From Flavobacterium sp. KJJ (lineage in GTDB: Bacteria > Bacteroidota > Bacteroidia > Flavobacteriales > Flavobacteriaceae), in contig NZ_JARP01000002.1 of NCBI RefSeq assembly GCF_000708595.2, positions 372,001 through 436,000 on the forward strand: DNA of 64,000 bases. Direction: 5' to 3'. Positions 7,015-16,352 of this stretch are shown in pieces. The notes below the pieces were generated by a model. It made no database searches, was not told where the DNA came from, and worked only from the letters and a program-made list of their open reading frames with translations. A program made the translations under genes and the position numbers. Numbering within the stretch: position 1 is the first letter of the stretch; every line of letters begins with the position of its first letter.

Positions 7015-9852
7015 ATGAGAAAAAAATACTTGGTCTTTTTATTTTTACTGCCTCTTAATTTTGTTTTTGCACAAGAAGAAACGACTTTTTTTGGATTCGT
7101 CATTGATGCCAAAACTCAAAATGCAATAGAGAATGTTGTGGTTTCTATTCAAAATTCTTCTCTAACACAACTTACATCAGCAGATGGAAGATTTGAACTG
7201 CATTCTAAAATAAAAGGACAGCAGCTACTTTTAATTCACAGTCAGGGTTACAAAGATTTACTTTTAAAAATAGAATCCAATTTTGGATTTAAGGTTAATC
7301 TAGGGATATTACAACTAGAAGATACTTTTTCTGATGAAACTCCGGCCGCATTAATCACATTATTAGACAGCGATTTTTCAGAAGATAACAGTTCATCCGA
7401 AATGACTTCTGGATTGCTTCAATCTTCAAAAGATGCTTTTATGCAGGCTTCCGCTTTTAATTGGGGTCAAGCCCGATTTAGAGTTCGTGGTCTCGACAGC
7501 GAAAACGGAACTATGATGCTAAACGGCATGATCATGAACAAAATTTACGACGGCAGACCACAATGGAGCAATTGGGGAGGTTTGAATAATGTACTTCGGA
7601 ATCAGGAATTTTCTGTTGGTGCGGCAACTTCAAATTATACTTTTGGAGGCATTTTAGGAACACAGCAGATATTTACACGAGCATCGATGTATAGAAAAGG
7701 CGGAAACCTTACCTTTTCAGGAAGCAATACTACATACAATTGGCGAGCTGTCGGATCTTACGCTTCTGGAATGAATGCGTCAGGTTGGGCGTATGCCATT
7801 TCTGCAGGAAAACGCTGGTCTGAAGAAGGTTTTTTTGAAGGGACAAATTTTAATGCAGACTCATTTTTTATATGTGTCGAAAAAAAATTAAATGCTAAAC
7901 AATCTTTGAATTTTACAGGATTCTACACACCAAATTCACGCGGAAAAAATTCAGCTAATACCAATGAAGTTACACAATTGACGAATGAAAAATACAATTC
8001 GTACTGGGGCTGGCAAAGCGGTAAAAAGCGAAATGCGAAAGCAAAAAATGTAGAAGAACCATTATTAATGCTCAATCATTATTTAAAAATTGATGATAAG
8101 ACAAATTTGAATTCAGCTGTAATGTACCAATTTGGAAAAGTGGGCAACAGCAATATTGATTATCAAAAAGGCGACAGTCCAGATCCGGTTTATTATAAAA
8201 AAATGCCAAGCTACTTTACTTCACTTTACGCAAAGGATCACGGAGAATTCTCAGGAGAATTTACGCCCGATTATGTAAGTGCCGAAAAAAGTAAAATGAC
8301 TTTTTTGGAGAATTCCCAAATCGATTGGGAGTCGATGTACAGAGGAAATCAAACTATAATGGTAAATTCTGAAGGTGATATTTCAGGATTTGAACCAGCA
8401 CAAAGTCATTATGTTTTATACGAAGATCGCACTGATGACAAAACTTTTGCGGCAAACTCAAATTTAAATGCACAGCTTACTTCAAATATCTTTTTTGATG
8501 CAGGAGTGACTTTTCGAAATTTAAAATCGCATAATTTTCAATATCTATTAGACTTGCTTGGAGGATCATATTTTGAAGATATTGATCCATTTTATAAAGG
8601 AAATCAGTCGCAATCAGATTTGCAAAATCCAAATCGTCAAGTAAAAGAAGGAGAGGTTTATGGATACAATTACAATTTTTTAGCCAACACAATTGATGCT
8701 TTTACGCAGTTTAGATTCTCCTACAAAAAGACAGATTTTTATCTCGCACAATCGTATTCGATGTCCAATTATCAGCGAGAAGGATTGTATCAAAACGGAA
8801 TTTACTCTTCAAATTCTTTAGGAAAAAGCGATATGGTAAATTTTGAAAATTTTGGTTTCAAAGGTGGATTTACCTATAAAATTTCAGGAAAACAATCACT
8901 GTTTTTTAACGGATCGCACCTTACCAGAGCACCTTCCCTCCGAAATACTTTTTCGAATTCCCGTCTGAATAATTCTATCGTTTCCGGAATTGAAAGTGAA
9001 AACATAAGCAGTGCCGAAGTAAATTATGCGTATCGTTCGCCTAAGCTTAAAATGCGTTTGACGGCGTATTATGCTTTGATTAAAAACAGTACAAAAACTT
9101 CCTTTTTTTATGCTGAAGGAATTTTTGATAATGGAGCAGGTTATGATGCTACAGATGCTTTTGTAAGCCAGACATTAACGCATATAAACAAGAAAAATAT
9201 TGGAACCGAGCTGAGTTTTGAATATCAGATTTTATCAACATTAAAAACTACTTTATCAGCAGCGTATGGTAATTACACTTATGACAGCAATCCAGATGTC
9301 GCAATAACGAATGATGCAAATGCAGTAAAGCCAGGTGCACAGACCACTTTTGATTTTGGAAAAGCTTACCTTAAAAATTACAAGCAAGCCGGAATGCCTC
9401 AGCAGGCTTATTCTGTAGGACTAGAATATCGAGATCCAAAATTTTGGTGGTTGGGGGCAAATATTAATTATCTGGCAGAAAGTTATATTGATGTTTCTCC
9501 AATTGCAAGAACGGCGCAATTTTATATCAATCCAGCAAATGGTTTTCCGTTTCCGGAAGCCACAAAAGAACGTGGAGATCAATTGCTAAAACAGGAAAAA
9601 TTCGATCCAATTTCATTGCTGAATATTTCAGGAGGAAAATCTTGGCGTATTTACGGTAAGTATGTTGGACTTTTTACAAGTGTAAATAATGTGTTGAATC
9701 TGACTTATAAAACTGGTGGTTTCGAGCAGGCTAGAAACGCCAATTTTAGAGCTTTAAATCAAGATGTTTCCAGCGGAACTCCCTCTTTTGGACCAAAATA
9801 TTATTATGGATACGGCCGAACTTATTTCTTAAATCTTACGATCGGCTTATAA
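7015..9852 (+). CDS. TonB-dependent outer-membrane receptor with carboxypeptidase-like N-terminal domain
   Basis: 945 aa from ATG 7015, which gives a clean signal peptide (MRKKYLVFLFLLPLNFVFA); an in-frame TTG at 7003 is less likely. After the signal comes a CarboxypepD_reg-like beta domain (about 25-100). A plug domain follows with RVRGLDSENGTMMLNGM, then a long beta-barrel rich in aromatic residues ending TYFLNLTIGL, a typical C-terminal beta-signal. It lacks the long SusC-type N-terminal layout and has no SusD neighbour, so it belongs to the non-SusC TonB receptors. The gene 18 bp downstream encodes a DUF5689 lipoprotein, the usual partner of this receptor type. The ligand is unknown. Confidence 0.92.
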   Translation: MRKKYLVFLFLLPLNFVFAQEETTFFGFVIDAKTQNAIENVVVSIQNSSLTQLTSADGRFELHSKIKGQQLLLIHSQGYKDLLLKIESNFGFKVNLGILQLEDTFSDETPAALITLLDSDFSEDNSSSEMTSGLLQSSKDAFMQASAFNWGQARFRVRGLDSENGTMMLNGMIMNKIYDGRPQWSNWGGLNNVLRNQEFSVGAATSNYTFGGILGTQQIFTRASMYRKGGNLTFSGSNTTYNWRAVGSYASGMNASGWAYAISAGKRWSEEGFFEGTNFNADSFFICVEKKLNAKQSLNFTGFYTPNSRGKNSANTNEVTQLTNEKYNSYWGWQSGKKRNAKAKNVEEPLLMLNHYLKIDDKTNLNSAVMYQFGKVGNSNIDYQKGDSPDPVYYKKMPSYFTSLYAKDHGEFSGEFTPDYVSAEKSKMTFLENSQIDWESMYRGNQTIMVNSEGDISGFEPAQSHYVLYEDRTDDKTFAANSNLNAQLTSNIFFDAGVTFRNLKSHNFQYLLDLLGGSYFEDIDPFYKGNQSQSDLQNPNRQVKEGEVYGYNYNFLANTIDAFTQFRFSYKKTDFYLAQSYSMSNYQREGLYQNGIYSSNSLGKSDMVNFENFGFKGGFTYKISGKQSLFFNGSHLTRAPSLRNTFSNSRLNNSIVSGIESENISSAEVNYAYRSPKLKMRLTAYYALIKNSTKTSFFYAEGIFDNGAGYDATDAFVSQTLTHINKKNIGTELSFEYQILSTLKTTLSAAYGNYTYDSNPDVAITNDANAVKPGAQTTFDFGKAYLKNYKQAGMPQQAYSVGLEYRDPKFWWLGANINYLAESYIDVSPIARTAQFYINPANGFPFPEATKERGDQLLKQEKFDPISLLNISGGKSWRIYGKYVGLFTSVNNVLNLTYKTGGFEQARNANFRALNQDVSSGTPSFGPKYYYGYGRTYFLNLTIGL

Positions 9853-9870
9853 ATTTAAAACAGAATTATC

Positions 9871-11220
9871 ATGAAGAATATATTTTTGAACTCATTTTTT
9901 GCATTGTCAGCAATACTATTTTGGAGTTGTAATAATGAAATTGAAACTCCTAAATTAGAATGTACACAACCCAATTTTACTGTAAATAAAACAGTAGAGA
10001 AAGTGTATGAACTTTCAGGAAATGTCGCCAAACAATATGTATATGATGATATCGTAGAAGCTTATGTAGTGTCAAGTGATGAAGACGGTAATTTTTTTAA
10101 GAGTATTTCATTTCAGACTTTGGCAACAGAGAAAATGTCCGCCATCGGTTTTAGCGTGCCTGTTGATGCATCAAATACGTATATAGATTATCGTGTTGGG
10201 AATAAAGTCTATGTGAAATTAAAAAATCAGTTTACAGATTTATATTATGGCGGATTGCGAATTGGGAGTTTATATGTGAGTAATGCTGGAGATCCCACTA
10301 TTGGCAGAATTTCCCAAAATGAATATAAAAATGTCTTGAATGCCTCTTGCACCGTCATAAATGAAAATCAATTGGTAGAAAAGCTTTCTATAGAAGAAGC
10401 ATTAGATGACAGTAAATTAAATACATTAATAGAACTTACAGATGTTGAGTTTACAGAAGCGGCGCTAGGCCGTCATTATTTTGAAGAAACAAATAATGTT
10501 GGAGGTTCAACTAACTGGAATCTGCGTGATAAAACAGGAAATCAAATTATTTTTAGGACAAGCAGTTATGCGAATTTTTCAGATCATTTAGTTCCAGAAG
10601 GCAGTGGTACTGTTCGTGGTATTTTGACAAAATTCGGCTCTGATTATCAAATGATGATACGTGCGGAAAAAGATGTAGTGATGAATGGAAAAAGAAATGT
10701 TCCATTCTTTGCAGAAGATTTTCAATCCGTAAAAAACAACGTGAACTTTACATTGCCTGGCTGGAGCAATGTTGTAGAAAAAGCTACCAAATTATGGAAA
10801 AGCATGGTTTATAGCGGAAATGGTTACGCAGAGTTTAATACCACAAGCACAACCGCCGCAGAAAATGTTGCTTGGCTGATTTCTCCTAAAATTAATATGA
10901 CAGATTATAAAAATGCAGTGTTGTCTTTTAGAAGCGCACAGCATGATTTAAAAGTAGATTCACCTTTAAATTCTCTCGAAGTCTATGTTTCAACAAATTT
11001 TGACGGCTCGAACGTTACGAAAGCAAAATGGACAAAACTAGAAGCTAAATTTCCAAACATTTCAACTCCTTCCCGTCAATTTATAAGCTCTGGCGGGATA
11101 GATTTATCAGCTTATTCTGGAAATATTAATATTGGATTTAAATATATTGGATCTGGAAAAGACAAAACATTAAACGGTGCTTTTATGGTTGACGACGTTA
11201 AAATTTTTGGAGAAAAATAA
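9871..11220 (+). CDS. DUF5689 / choice-of-anchor-J domain lipoprotein
   Basis: 449 aa. Lipoprotein signal: hydrophobic stretch ending ILFWSC, lipid Cys at about residue 20, followed by NNEIETP. The first two thirds (about 40-270) match the DUF5689 OB-like layout (YVYDDIVEAYVVSSDEDGN, then VRGILTKFG). The last third, from FFAEDFQSV through WLISPKINMTDYKNAVLSF to the DDVKIFGEK end, is a jelly-roll of the choice-of-anchor-J type. No T9SS tail is present. It lies 18 bp after the TonB receptor gene and is surely cotranscribed with it, so it is probably a surface-exposed binding subunit. What it binds is unknown. Confidence 0.85.
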   Translation: MKNIFLNSFFALSAILFWSCNNEIETPKLECTQPNFTVNKTVEKVYELSGNVAKQYVYDDIVEAYVVSSDEDGNFFKSISFQTLATEKMSAIGFSVPVDASNTYIDYRVGNKVYVKLKNQFTDLYYGGLRIGSLYVSNAGDPTIGRISQNEYKNVLNASCTVINENQLVEKLSIEEALDDSKLNTLIELTDVEFTEAALGRHYFEETNNVGGSTNWNLRDKTGNQIIFRTSSYANFSDHLVPEGSGTVRGILTKFGSDYQMMIRAEKDVVMNGKRNVPFFAEDFQSVKNNVNFTLPGWSNVVEKATKLWKSMVYSGNGYAEFNTTSTTAAENVAWLISPKINMTDYKNAVLSFRSAQHDLKVDSPLNSLEVYVSTNFDGSNVTKAKWTKLEAKFPNISTPSRQFISSGGIDLSAYSGNINIGFKYIGSGKDKTLNGAFMVDDVKIFGEK

Positions 11221-11355
11221 GTTCTGCTTTTTTAAAAATATAATTAAAGTATTGATTTTTAGACAATAACCTAATAATGCATAGTTTCTTACCTTAAAAT
11301 TGTTAAAATTTAATTGGATTTTGTATTTTGGTCATCCCAAATCGATACAAAAACT

Positions 11356-12222
11356 ATGAGAACCTACTTTATCGCCATCTTGATGATGGTATTTCCATGC
11401 TTACTGCACAGCCAGGATCAAGACGCTCCTGTTCGATTAAAGCAAATCAATATTGTAAAAACAAACTATCAAAACTCTAAAGATGGTGAGATTGTAAACA
11501 AAACTTTTGTGTTTAAGGAAGGAAAAATACAAACTATTACTACCTCTGATGTTGTGCAGCACTTCTTTTACAACAAAGCCGGATTGCTGGATATGACTGT
11601 AAAAGATAAAGTAGGCAGCGACTGGAAAGAAGTTGTAAATTATACTTATGACGCAGATAATAACATTATTAAATTTGTAAAAAAATATCAGGACGGTCCT
11701 GATTACATTACAAAAGTGGTGACTTTTGCTTACGAAGGCGCAAGAATAAAGGTAACCACTAAAAAGAGTACAAATCATCAGAATTTAGTTGAAGATCTTG
11801 AATATATCGTCGAAAACGGTATTATAGTAAGACGTACTTCGCGCGACAAAAACAAACAGATTAATGGTAAAATTGAATATGTTTATACCAATGATAATGT
11901 TGTCAAGCATAAAGGTTTGGTTGGAGATAAAATCTCTAAAACCTACACTTTTGACGATAAAAAATCTGTTGATCAATTAATTGTTCAGAGTTTATTTGGT
12001 GATAATTATAAAATTATTGTACCGATGATTTCGTATCATGAAGATGAGTTTAGTTTTGAATCAATCTCGTATAATAATGAAGTAAACTTTAGCCCATCGT
12101 CTACGGCATTGGTTGCTGTAAGCAGAAAATACAAATACAATAAATTAAACTTTCCCATCTTCTGTTCGCAGATTGAGGAAAACGGAATTGTAAAAACGGA
12201 AAAGACCTTTATTTACGAATAA
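11356..12222 (+). CDS. Exported protein of unknown function with YD-repeat-like strands
   Basis: 288 aa from ATG 11356, which starts a signal peptide (MRTYFIAILMMVFPCLLHSQ). An in-frame TTG at 11314 would prepend 14 non-signal residues and is rejected. The body is beta-rich and contains repeated phrases such as FFYNKAGLLDMTV, YTYDADNNIIKFV and EYVYTNDNVVK, resembling isolated YD/RHS-type repeats. It has no toxin-like C-terminus and no T9SS domain. Likely periplasmic or outer-membrane associated. It is separated from the receptor operon by 135 bp and is followed by a strong terminator. Function unknown. Confidence 0.75.
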   Translation: MRTYFIAILMMVFPCLLHSQDQDAPVRLKQINIVKTNYQNSKDGEIVNKTFVFKEGKIQTITTSDVVQHFFYNKAGLLDMTVKDKVGSDWKEVVNYTYDADNNIIKFVKKYQDGPDYITKVVTFAYEGARIKVTTKKSTNHQNLVEDLEYIVENGIIVRRTSRDKNKQINGKIEYVYTNDNVVKHKGLVGDKISKTYTFDDKKSVDQLIVQSLFGDNYKIIVPMISYHEDEFSFESISYNNEVNFSPSSTALVAVSRKYKYNKLNFPIFCSQIEENGIVKTEKTFIYE

Positions 12223-12241
12223 ATTCTCTTTCCAGAATATT

Positions 12242-12297
12242 AAAACAAACCATTTAGAAATTGAGTCTTCCTTGATTTTTAAATGGTTTGTTTTTTT
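12242..12297 (+). terminator. Rho-independent terminator
   Basis: 15-bp perfect stem (12242-12256 with 12280-12294) followed by a T run. The stem also begins with A's, so it may work in both directions. Confidence 0.88.
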
Positions 12298-12367
12298 GAG
12301 AATATACTAATTTCCTAAATAGAACTTAAAATCAAAATTCTATAAGGTTTAGTGTCTTACAAATCAT

Positions 12368-12375
12368 TAAATTTG
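12368..12375 (+). promoter_or_regulatory. -7 box upstream of hflX
   Basis: TAAATTTG matches TAnnTTTG, 16 bp before the hflX ATG. That makes the leader very short. The -33 element is poor. Confidence 0.5.
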
Positions 12376-12391
12376 CAACTTATTCAAAGCT

Positions 12392-13633
12392 ATGTTAGAT
12401 AAAGAAGTTATAAATTTTGAGAGAACTGCCATCGTAGGTATTGTGACTCAAAATCAAAGTGAAGAAAAACTTAACGAATATTTAGACGAATTAGAGTTTT
12501 TGACTTTTACCGCTGGTGGTGAAGTGATTAAGCGCTTTTCGCAAAAAATGGAACGCCCGAATCCTAAGACTTTTATGGGAACGGGAAAAATTGAGGAAAT
12601 CAATCTTTTTGTAAAAGAAAACGATATTTCAACATTAATTTTTGATGATGAATTATCTCCTTCTCAACAAAAAAATATCTCTAAAATTATTGATTGTAAA
12701 ATCTTAGACAGAACGAATTTGATTCTGGATATCTTTGCGCAAAGAGCTGAAAGTTCGTATGCAAGAACACAGGTTGAATTAGCACAATGTATCTATTTAT
12801 TGCCAAGACTTTCTGGTTTATGGACACACCTTGAACGCCAAAAAGGTGGTATTGGTATGCGTGGTCCTGGAGAAACAGAGATCGAAACAGACAGACGTAT
12901 TGTTCGTGACCGAATTTCGTTGTTGAAAGATAAAATCAAAACGATTGATAAGCAAATGGGAGTACAGCGCAGCAATCGCGGCGCGATGGTTCGTGTAGCT
13001 TTGGTTGGATATACGAATGTTGGAAAATCGACTTTGATGAATGCTATTGGTAAAAGTGATGTTTTTGTTGAGAATAAATTATTCGCAACTTTAGATACAA
13101 CAGTTCGAAAAGTAGTAATTAAAAACTTGCCATTTTTACTTTCTGATACAGTAGGTTTTATTAGAAAATTGCCAACTCAATTGGTTGATTCTTTTAAAAG
13201 TACGCTTGATGAGGTTCGTGAAGCCGATTTGCTATTGCATATTGTTGATATTTCGCATCCAGATTTTGAAGATCATATTGAATCTGTAAATCAGACTTTG
13301 CAGGACATTAAAGCGCATGAAAAGCCAGTAATCATGGTTTTCAATAAGATTGATGCCTACAAACATTTGACGATTGATGAAGATGATTTAATGACGGAAA
13401 AAACACCTAGACATTATACGCTTGACGAGTGGAAAGCAACTTGGATGCATCGTTTAGGTGAAGACAATGCTTTGTTTATTTCGGCTACAAATAAAGAAAA
13501 TTTTGAGGAATTTAGAGAAAGAGTTTATGAAGCTGTTCGTCAGATTCATATTACTCGATTCCCATATAATAAATTCTTGTATCCAGATTATAAAGATGCA
13601 ATCGAGAAAGAGGATGAACAAGATGAAGAATAA
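12392..13633 (+). CDS. hflX: GTPase HflX
   Basis: 413 aa, a ribosome-associated translational GTPase that splits stalled or heat-damaged 70S ribosomes. Seen: the N-terminal nucleotide-binding domain with RPNPKTFMGTGKIEE (about 56-69); the glycine-rich HflX linker GMRGPGETEIETDRR (155-169); the G1 P-loop GYTNVGKS (206-213); G3 DTVGFIRKLP; and G4 NKID in VFNKIDAYKH. The acidic tail (KEDEQDEE) is usual. It is transcribed alone. The convergent neighbour is DUF3078, and a palindromic repeat lies between the two. Confidence 0.96.
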   Translation: MLDKEVINFERTAIVGIVTQNQSEEKLNEYLDELEFLTFTAGGEVIKRFSQKMERPNPKTFMGTGKIEEINLFVKENDISTLIFDDELSPSQQKNISKIIDCKILDRTNLILDIFAQRAESSYARTQVELAQCIYLLPRLSGLWTHLERQKGGIGMRGPGETEIETDRRIVRDRISLLKDKIKTIDKQMGVQRSNRGAMVRVALVGYTNVGKSTLMNAIGKSDVFVENKLFATLDTTVRKVVIKNLPFLLSDTVGFIRKLPTQLVDSFKSTLDEVREADLLLHIVDISHPDFEDHIESVNQTLQDIKAHEKPVIMVFNKIDAYKHLTIDEDDLMTEKTPRHYTLDEWKATWMHRLGEDNALFISATNKENFEEFRERVYEAVRQIHITRFPYNKFLYPDYKDAIEKEDEQDEE

Positions 13634-13639
13634 AAATAA

Positions 13640-13781
13640 TTTTACTGCAAAGAGCGCTAAATTATATTAAATTATTTTTACAAAGCACAAAGTTCGCAAA
13701 GCTATATATAGATTTAGCTTTGCGAACTTTTTGTTTGTTCAAAAGCCTACTTTATAAAAATATTAGCTCTTTGCGGTAAAA
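13640..13781. repeat. Nested palindromic element, CCGCAAAG family (copy 1)
   Basis: The outer arms, 13640-13660 and 13763-13781, read TTTTACtGCAAAGAG against TTTTACCGCAAAGAG on the complement. The inner perfect 16-bp stem pairs 13689-13704 with 13715-13730 and contains AGTTCGCAAAGCT. It lies between convergent hflX and the DUF3078 gene, so it could fold as a two-way terminator. Relatives are at 19574 and 48671. Confidence 0.8.
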
Positions 13782-13804
13782 TATAAGCGGTTTTCAGTTT
13801 CTAA

Positions 13805-14755
13805 TTAAAATCCGAAGTTAACTCCTAAACCAAAAACTTCTCTGGTTTGTAAACCTTGAAATGCATTGTCGTCGTAAATTGCCTGAAATGATAAGTTCGC
13901 AGATAAAAACTTGTTTACTTTCATGATAATATTCAGCGAGTAGTTGATATCGACGTTTTGAGGATCTTCAAGATAATTAGAATAAAGATTTAAGGTATTT
14001 TCAGCCGTTACATTGGTCATAATTGCCAATTTGTAATAAACGGACGCATAAAAACCTAATTCGTAACGCATGCTTTTATTGGCATCTACGCCAAAATAAT
14101 CGCCATCTACATAAGGCAAACCAGTAAATCTATCGATTCCGGTGGTATAAGCGCTGTCTACAAAAGTGAATTTTGACGTTAGAGGTGCAAAATTTATTTT
14201 AAGATTGTCATCTTTTGTCCAAAAAATACCAGGACCAGTGGTAAGATATCCGGGAGACATAAATTTAGTTTGTTCTGTCCTGATTTCTTTTCCGTTTACA
14301 TCTTGACCATAAATATATCCGGTAGAAAACTGCGTTCTGAAATTTACAAAATAAGAGTAATACCATTGACCAAAAGCCTTTTTTCCATAAATTGAATTAA
14401 ATTCTAGACGGTCATCTGTCTTTTTTCCGAAGTCTGAGTTTTTAGTTTGTAAAAGACCATAAGATGCTAAAAGTTTGTTGTCCCAAGTTACATCGTCTTT
14501 TTTATAATTGAAATCGTAGTTGATCCCCAGCGTTCCTGAAAAGCTGTCTTCACCTCCGGCAATCCAATTATTAAAGCTGGACTGATTTAATAAAAGAGAA
14601 ACAGTCCCTTTAGTTTTCCAGCCTTCGCCTTCTATAGTATCGTTGATTTTTTTAACTGCTTTTTCAGTATTTTGAATTAATTCCTTTTCGGTATTTTGGG
14701 CCTGAACAAAAGTAAAGTTCGCTAAAATGAAGAGTAATAACGCTATCTTTCTCAT
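13805..14755 (-). CDS. DUF3078 domain-containing outer-membrane protein
   Basis: 316 aa with a signal peptide (MRKIALLLFILANFTFVQAQ). The mature part has alternating aromatic beta-strands: LLNQSSFNNWIAGGEDSFSG near residue 55, DNKLLASYGLLQTKNSDF, and the final VFGLGVNFGF. That indicates a small outer-membrane barrel. The Ser-Phe-Asn-Asn-Trp-x-x-Gly-Gly block is the signature of DUF3078 proteins of the phylum, whose function is unknown. A TATATTTG box lies 25 bp upstream on the minus strand. It follows the DUF2480 gene by 78 bp in the same direction. Confidence 0.88.
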   Translation of the reverse strand: MRKIALLLFILANFTFVQAQNTEKELIQNTEKAVKKINDTIEGEGWKTKGTVSLLLNQSSFNNWIAGGEDSFSGTLGINYDFNYKKDDVTWDNKLLASYGLLQTKNSDFGKKTDDRLEFNSIYGKKAFGQWYYSYFVNFRTQFSTGYIYGQDVNGKEIRTEQTKFMSPGYLTTGPGIFWTKDDNLKINFAPLTSKFTFVDSAYTTGIDRFTGLPYVDGDYFGVDANKSMRYELGFYASVYYKLAIMTNVTAENTLNLYSNYLEDPQNVDINYSLNIIMKVNKFLSANLSFQAIYDDNAFQGLQTREVFGLGVNFGF

Positions 14756-14779
14756 GGTTGTTTAGTTTAAGTGTATTAA

Positions 14780-14787
14780 CAAATATA
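14780..14787 (-). promoter_or_regulatory. -7 box upstream of the DUF3078 gene
   Basis: TATATTTG on the minus strand (TAnnTTTG), 24 bp before the ATG; weak -33 element. Confidence 0.5.
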
Positions 14788-14833
14788 CTAAAAACCGTGA
14801 AAACGTTCAGGGTTTATTGGCACGAAAAGAAAG

Positions 14834-15343
14834 TTATTTCTTAGATTCTTTATACAGGGGTACTGCAGAACAAGCTTCGCCGTACATTATACTTCTTGCA
14901 AAAGGCTGTAAGTAAGTTGTTGCCAAAATGTAAGCACGCATTGGGACTGGTTTTTTAGAGCAGCCTTTTACAATTACAGGTTTGTTTTTGTATGCACTGT
15001 AATCGATCTTAGTCAGAATTTCTTCATATAAGCTAGAATCCAGATCTTCAATATTTCCGTTGACTACTTTTTTAGCATAAGGAGCCAAATGAACACTAAC
15101 TAAAATTAGTGCCCATGCCGGAACAATAGCATCTGTACTGCAGTGTACAGCGACGTACTGATCTTGGTATTGTGACCAATCGTGGTGTTTTAGATGTTCT
15201 CTAAAGTCTTTTTCTCTCAATAAAAAACCTTCCAAAAGCCATTGAGAAATGTCAATCTGCACGCGCGCGCCTTTCGGATAATAATCTTCAAGATCAAAAA
15301 CTTCTAAAGCGCTGTTGGCTACTTTATTGATGATTTCTTCCAT
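14834..15343 (-). CDS. DUF2480 family protein
   Basis: 169 aa, soluble, no signal peptide. The start MEEIINKVANSALEVFDLED and the block VAVHCSTDAIVPAWALILV are those of DUF2480, a small cytosolic family found in Bacteroidota, often next to suf/DUF59 genes. A Cys/Lys-rich patch (VKGCSKKPVPMRAY, about 125-138) might bind a metal or nucleic acid, but that is a guess. It lies 79 bp downstream of the sufT-like gene, with a palindrome in the gap, and is likely part of the end of the suf transcript. Function unknown. Confidence 0.82.
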   Translation of the reverse strand: MEEIINKVANSALEVFDLEDYYPKGARVQIDISQWLLEGFLLREKDFREHLKHHDWSQYQDQYVAVHCSTDAIVPAWALILVSVHLAPYAKKVVNGNIEDLDSSLYEEILTKIDYSAYKNKPVIVKGCSKKPVPMRAYILATTYLQPFARSIMYGEACSAVPLYKESKK

Positions 15344-15357
15344 TTTTTTAGTCTGAA

Positions 15358-15420
15358 AGTCTAAGGTCGAAAGCCATAAAGTCTTGCACTTTAGACTTTA
15401 TGACTTTGGACTTTATGACT
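15358..15420. repeat. Imperfect inverted repeat (AAAGTCATAAAGTC type)
   Basis: The left arm around 15358-15383 (..AAAGCCATAAAGTC) mirrors the right arm 15394-15420 (GACTTTATGACTTTGGACTTT). Fills the whole gap between the sufT-like and DUF2480 genes. Confidence 0.6.
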
Positions 15421-15422
15421 AA

Positions 15423-15746
15423 TTAAAGCATTCCTAATTCTAATTTTGCTTCTTCGCTCATTAAATCTTTGCTCCAAGGCGGATCGAAAGTAATTTCTAC
15501 ATCAACATCTTTAATGTTTTCGATTGTTTTTACTTTTTCTTCTACTTCTCTTGGCAAACTTTCTGCAACTGGGCAGTTTGGAGATGTTAGTGTCATCAGG
15601 ATTTTTACTTCGTAATCTGTGTTTACCATTACGTCATAAATTAATCCTAATTCATAAATATCTACAGGAATCTCTGGATCGTAAATTCCTTTTAAAACTT
15701 TTACGATTGATTCGCCTAATTCGTTTGTGTCTATTTCTTGTTCCAT
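15423..15746 (-). CDS. sufT: DUF59/MIP18-like iron-sulfur assembly protein (SufT-like)
   Basis: 107 aa from ATG 15746; an upstream in-frame ATG at 15788 would add 14 residues running through repeat-like DNA. This is a DUF59 domain protein. Seen: GIYDPEIPVDIYELGLIYDV, then TLTSPNCPVAESLP with the conserved Cys. The C-terminal WSKDLMSEEAKLELGML is typical of the SufT/PaaD-like branch that helps mature Fe-S proteins. It sits directly after sufE in the suf cluster, which supports the assignment. The 181 bp separating it from sufE contain a palindromic element, so expression could be partly uncoupled. Confidence 0.88.
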   Translation of the reverse strand: MEQEIDTNELGESIVKVLKGIYDPEIPVDIYELGLIYDVMVNTDYEVKILMTLTSPNCPVAESLPREVEEKVKTIENIKDVDVEITFDPPWSKDLMSEEAKLELGML

Positions 15747-15783
15747 TGTTATTGTTTTTTTACCACTAAGTGTTTTGTTTTTT

Positions 15784-15895
15784 ACCATTAAGATATAAAG
15801 TGAATTAAGTTTTCATGCTTTCTACTAAAGCTTAATTATCTTATTGAAAGAAGAAAAATTAAGTCTAGCTTTATTTAGCTTAATTACTTAATGGT
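15784..15895. repeat. Imperfect palindromic element (ACCATTAAG arms)
   Basis: ACCATTAAG (15784-15792) is the exact reverse complement of CTTAATGGT (15887-15895). The inner portion has further AATTAAG/CTTAATT pairs. It lies between sufE and the sufT-like gene. Confidence 0.65.
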
Positions 15896-15927
15896 TCAAA
15901 ATTAAAAACATTACTCTTTAAATATTT

Positions 15928-16350
15928 TTATTTGTTTTTTGCATCAAAAGCCAAAGCGTACATTTTGATATTTTTTATCATCGATACCAAGCCGTTTGCG
16001 CGGGTTGCCGATAAGTGTTCTTTTAAACCAATATCATCAATAAATTGAGTATCGGCATTTATAATATCTTCTGCTTTTTGATTAGAAAAAGCACGAATTA
16101 AAATCGCAATTATTCCTTTTGTCAAAATCGCATCACTATCTGCTGTAAAGACAATTTTATCGTCTTTTTGTTCGCCCTGAAGCCAAACTTTAGATTGACA
16201 TCCCTTAATTAAATTTTCGTCAGTTTTATATTCTTCTTTAATTAACGGAAGCGTTTTTCCTAACTCGATGATGTATTCATAACGCTGCATCCAATCATCG
16301 AACATCGAAAATTCTTCTATTATTTCGTTTTGTATTTCTTTTATTGTCAT
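15928..16350 (-). CDS. sufE: SufE cysteine desulfuration protein
   Basis: 140 aa, usual size. SufE accepts persulfide sulfur from SufS and passes it to the SufBCD scaffold. The acceptor Cys is C51 in LIKGCQSKVWL. The preceding FDDWMQRYEYIIELGKTLP and the later SATRANGLVSMIKNIK are family blocks. The start ATG lies 2 bp after the stop of the small lipoprotein gene, so the two are translationally linked, with sufS just beyond. Confidence 0.95.
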   Translation of the reverse strand: MTIKEIQNEIIEEFSMFDDWMQRYEYIIELGKTLPLIKEEYKTDENLIKGCQSKVWLQGEQKDDKIVFTADSDAILTKGIIAILIRAFSNQKAEDIINADTQFIDDIGLKEHLSATRANGLVSMIKNIKMYALAFDAKNK

Positions 16351-16352
16351 AA

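Noticed and set aside
11314..11355. TTG start 14 codons upstream of the exported protein at 11356
   Set aside because: It would put a polar stretch before a good signal peptide.
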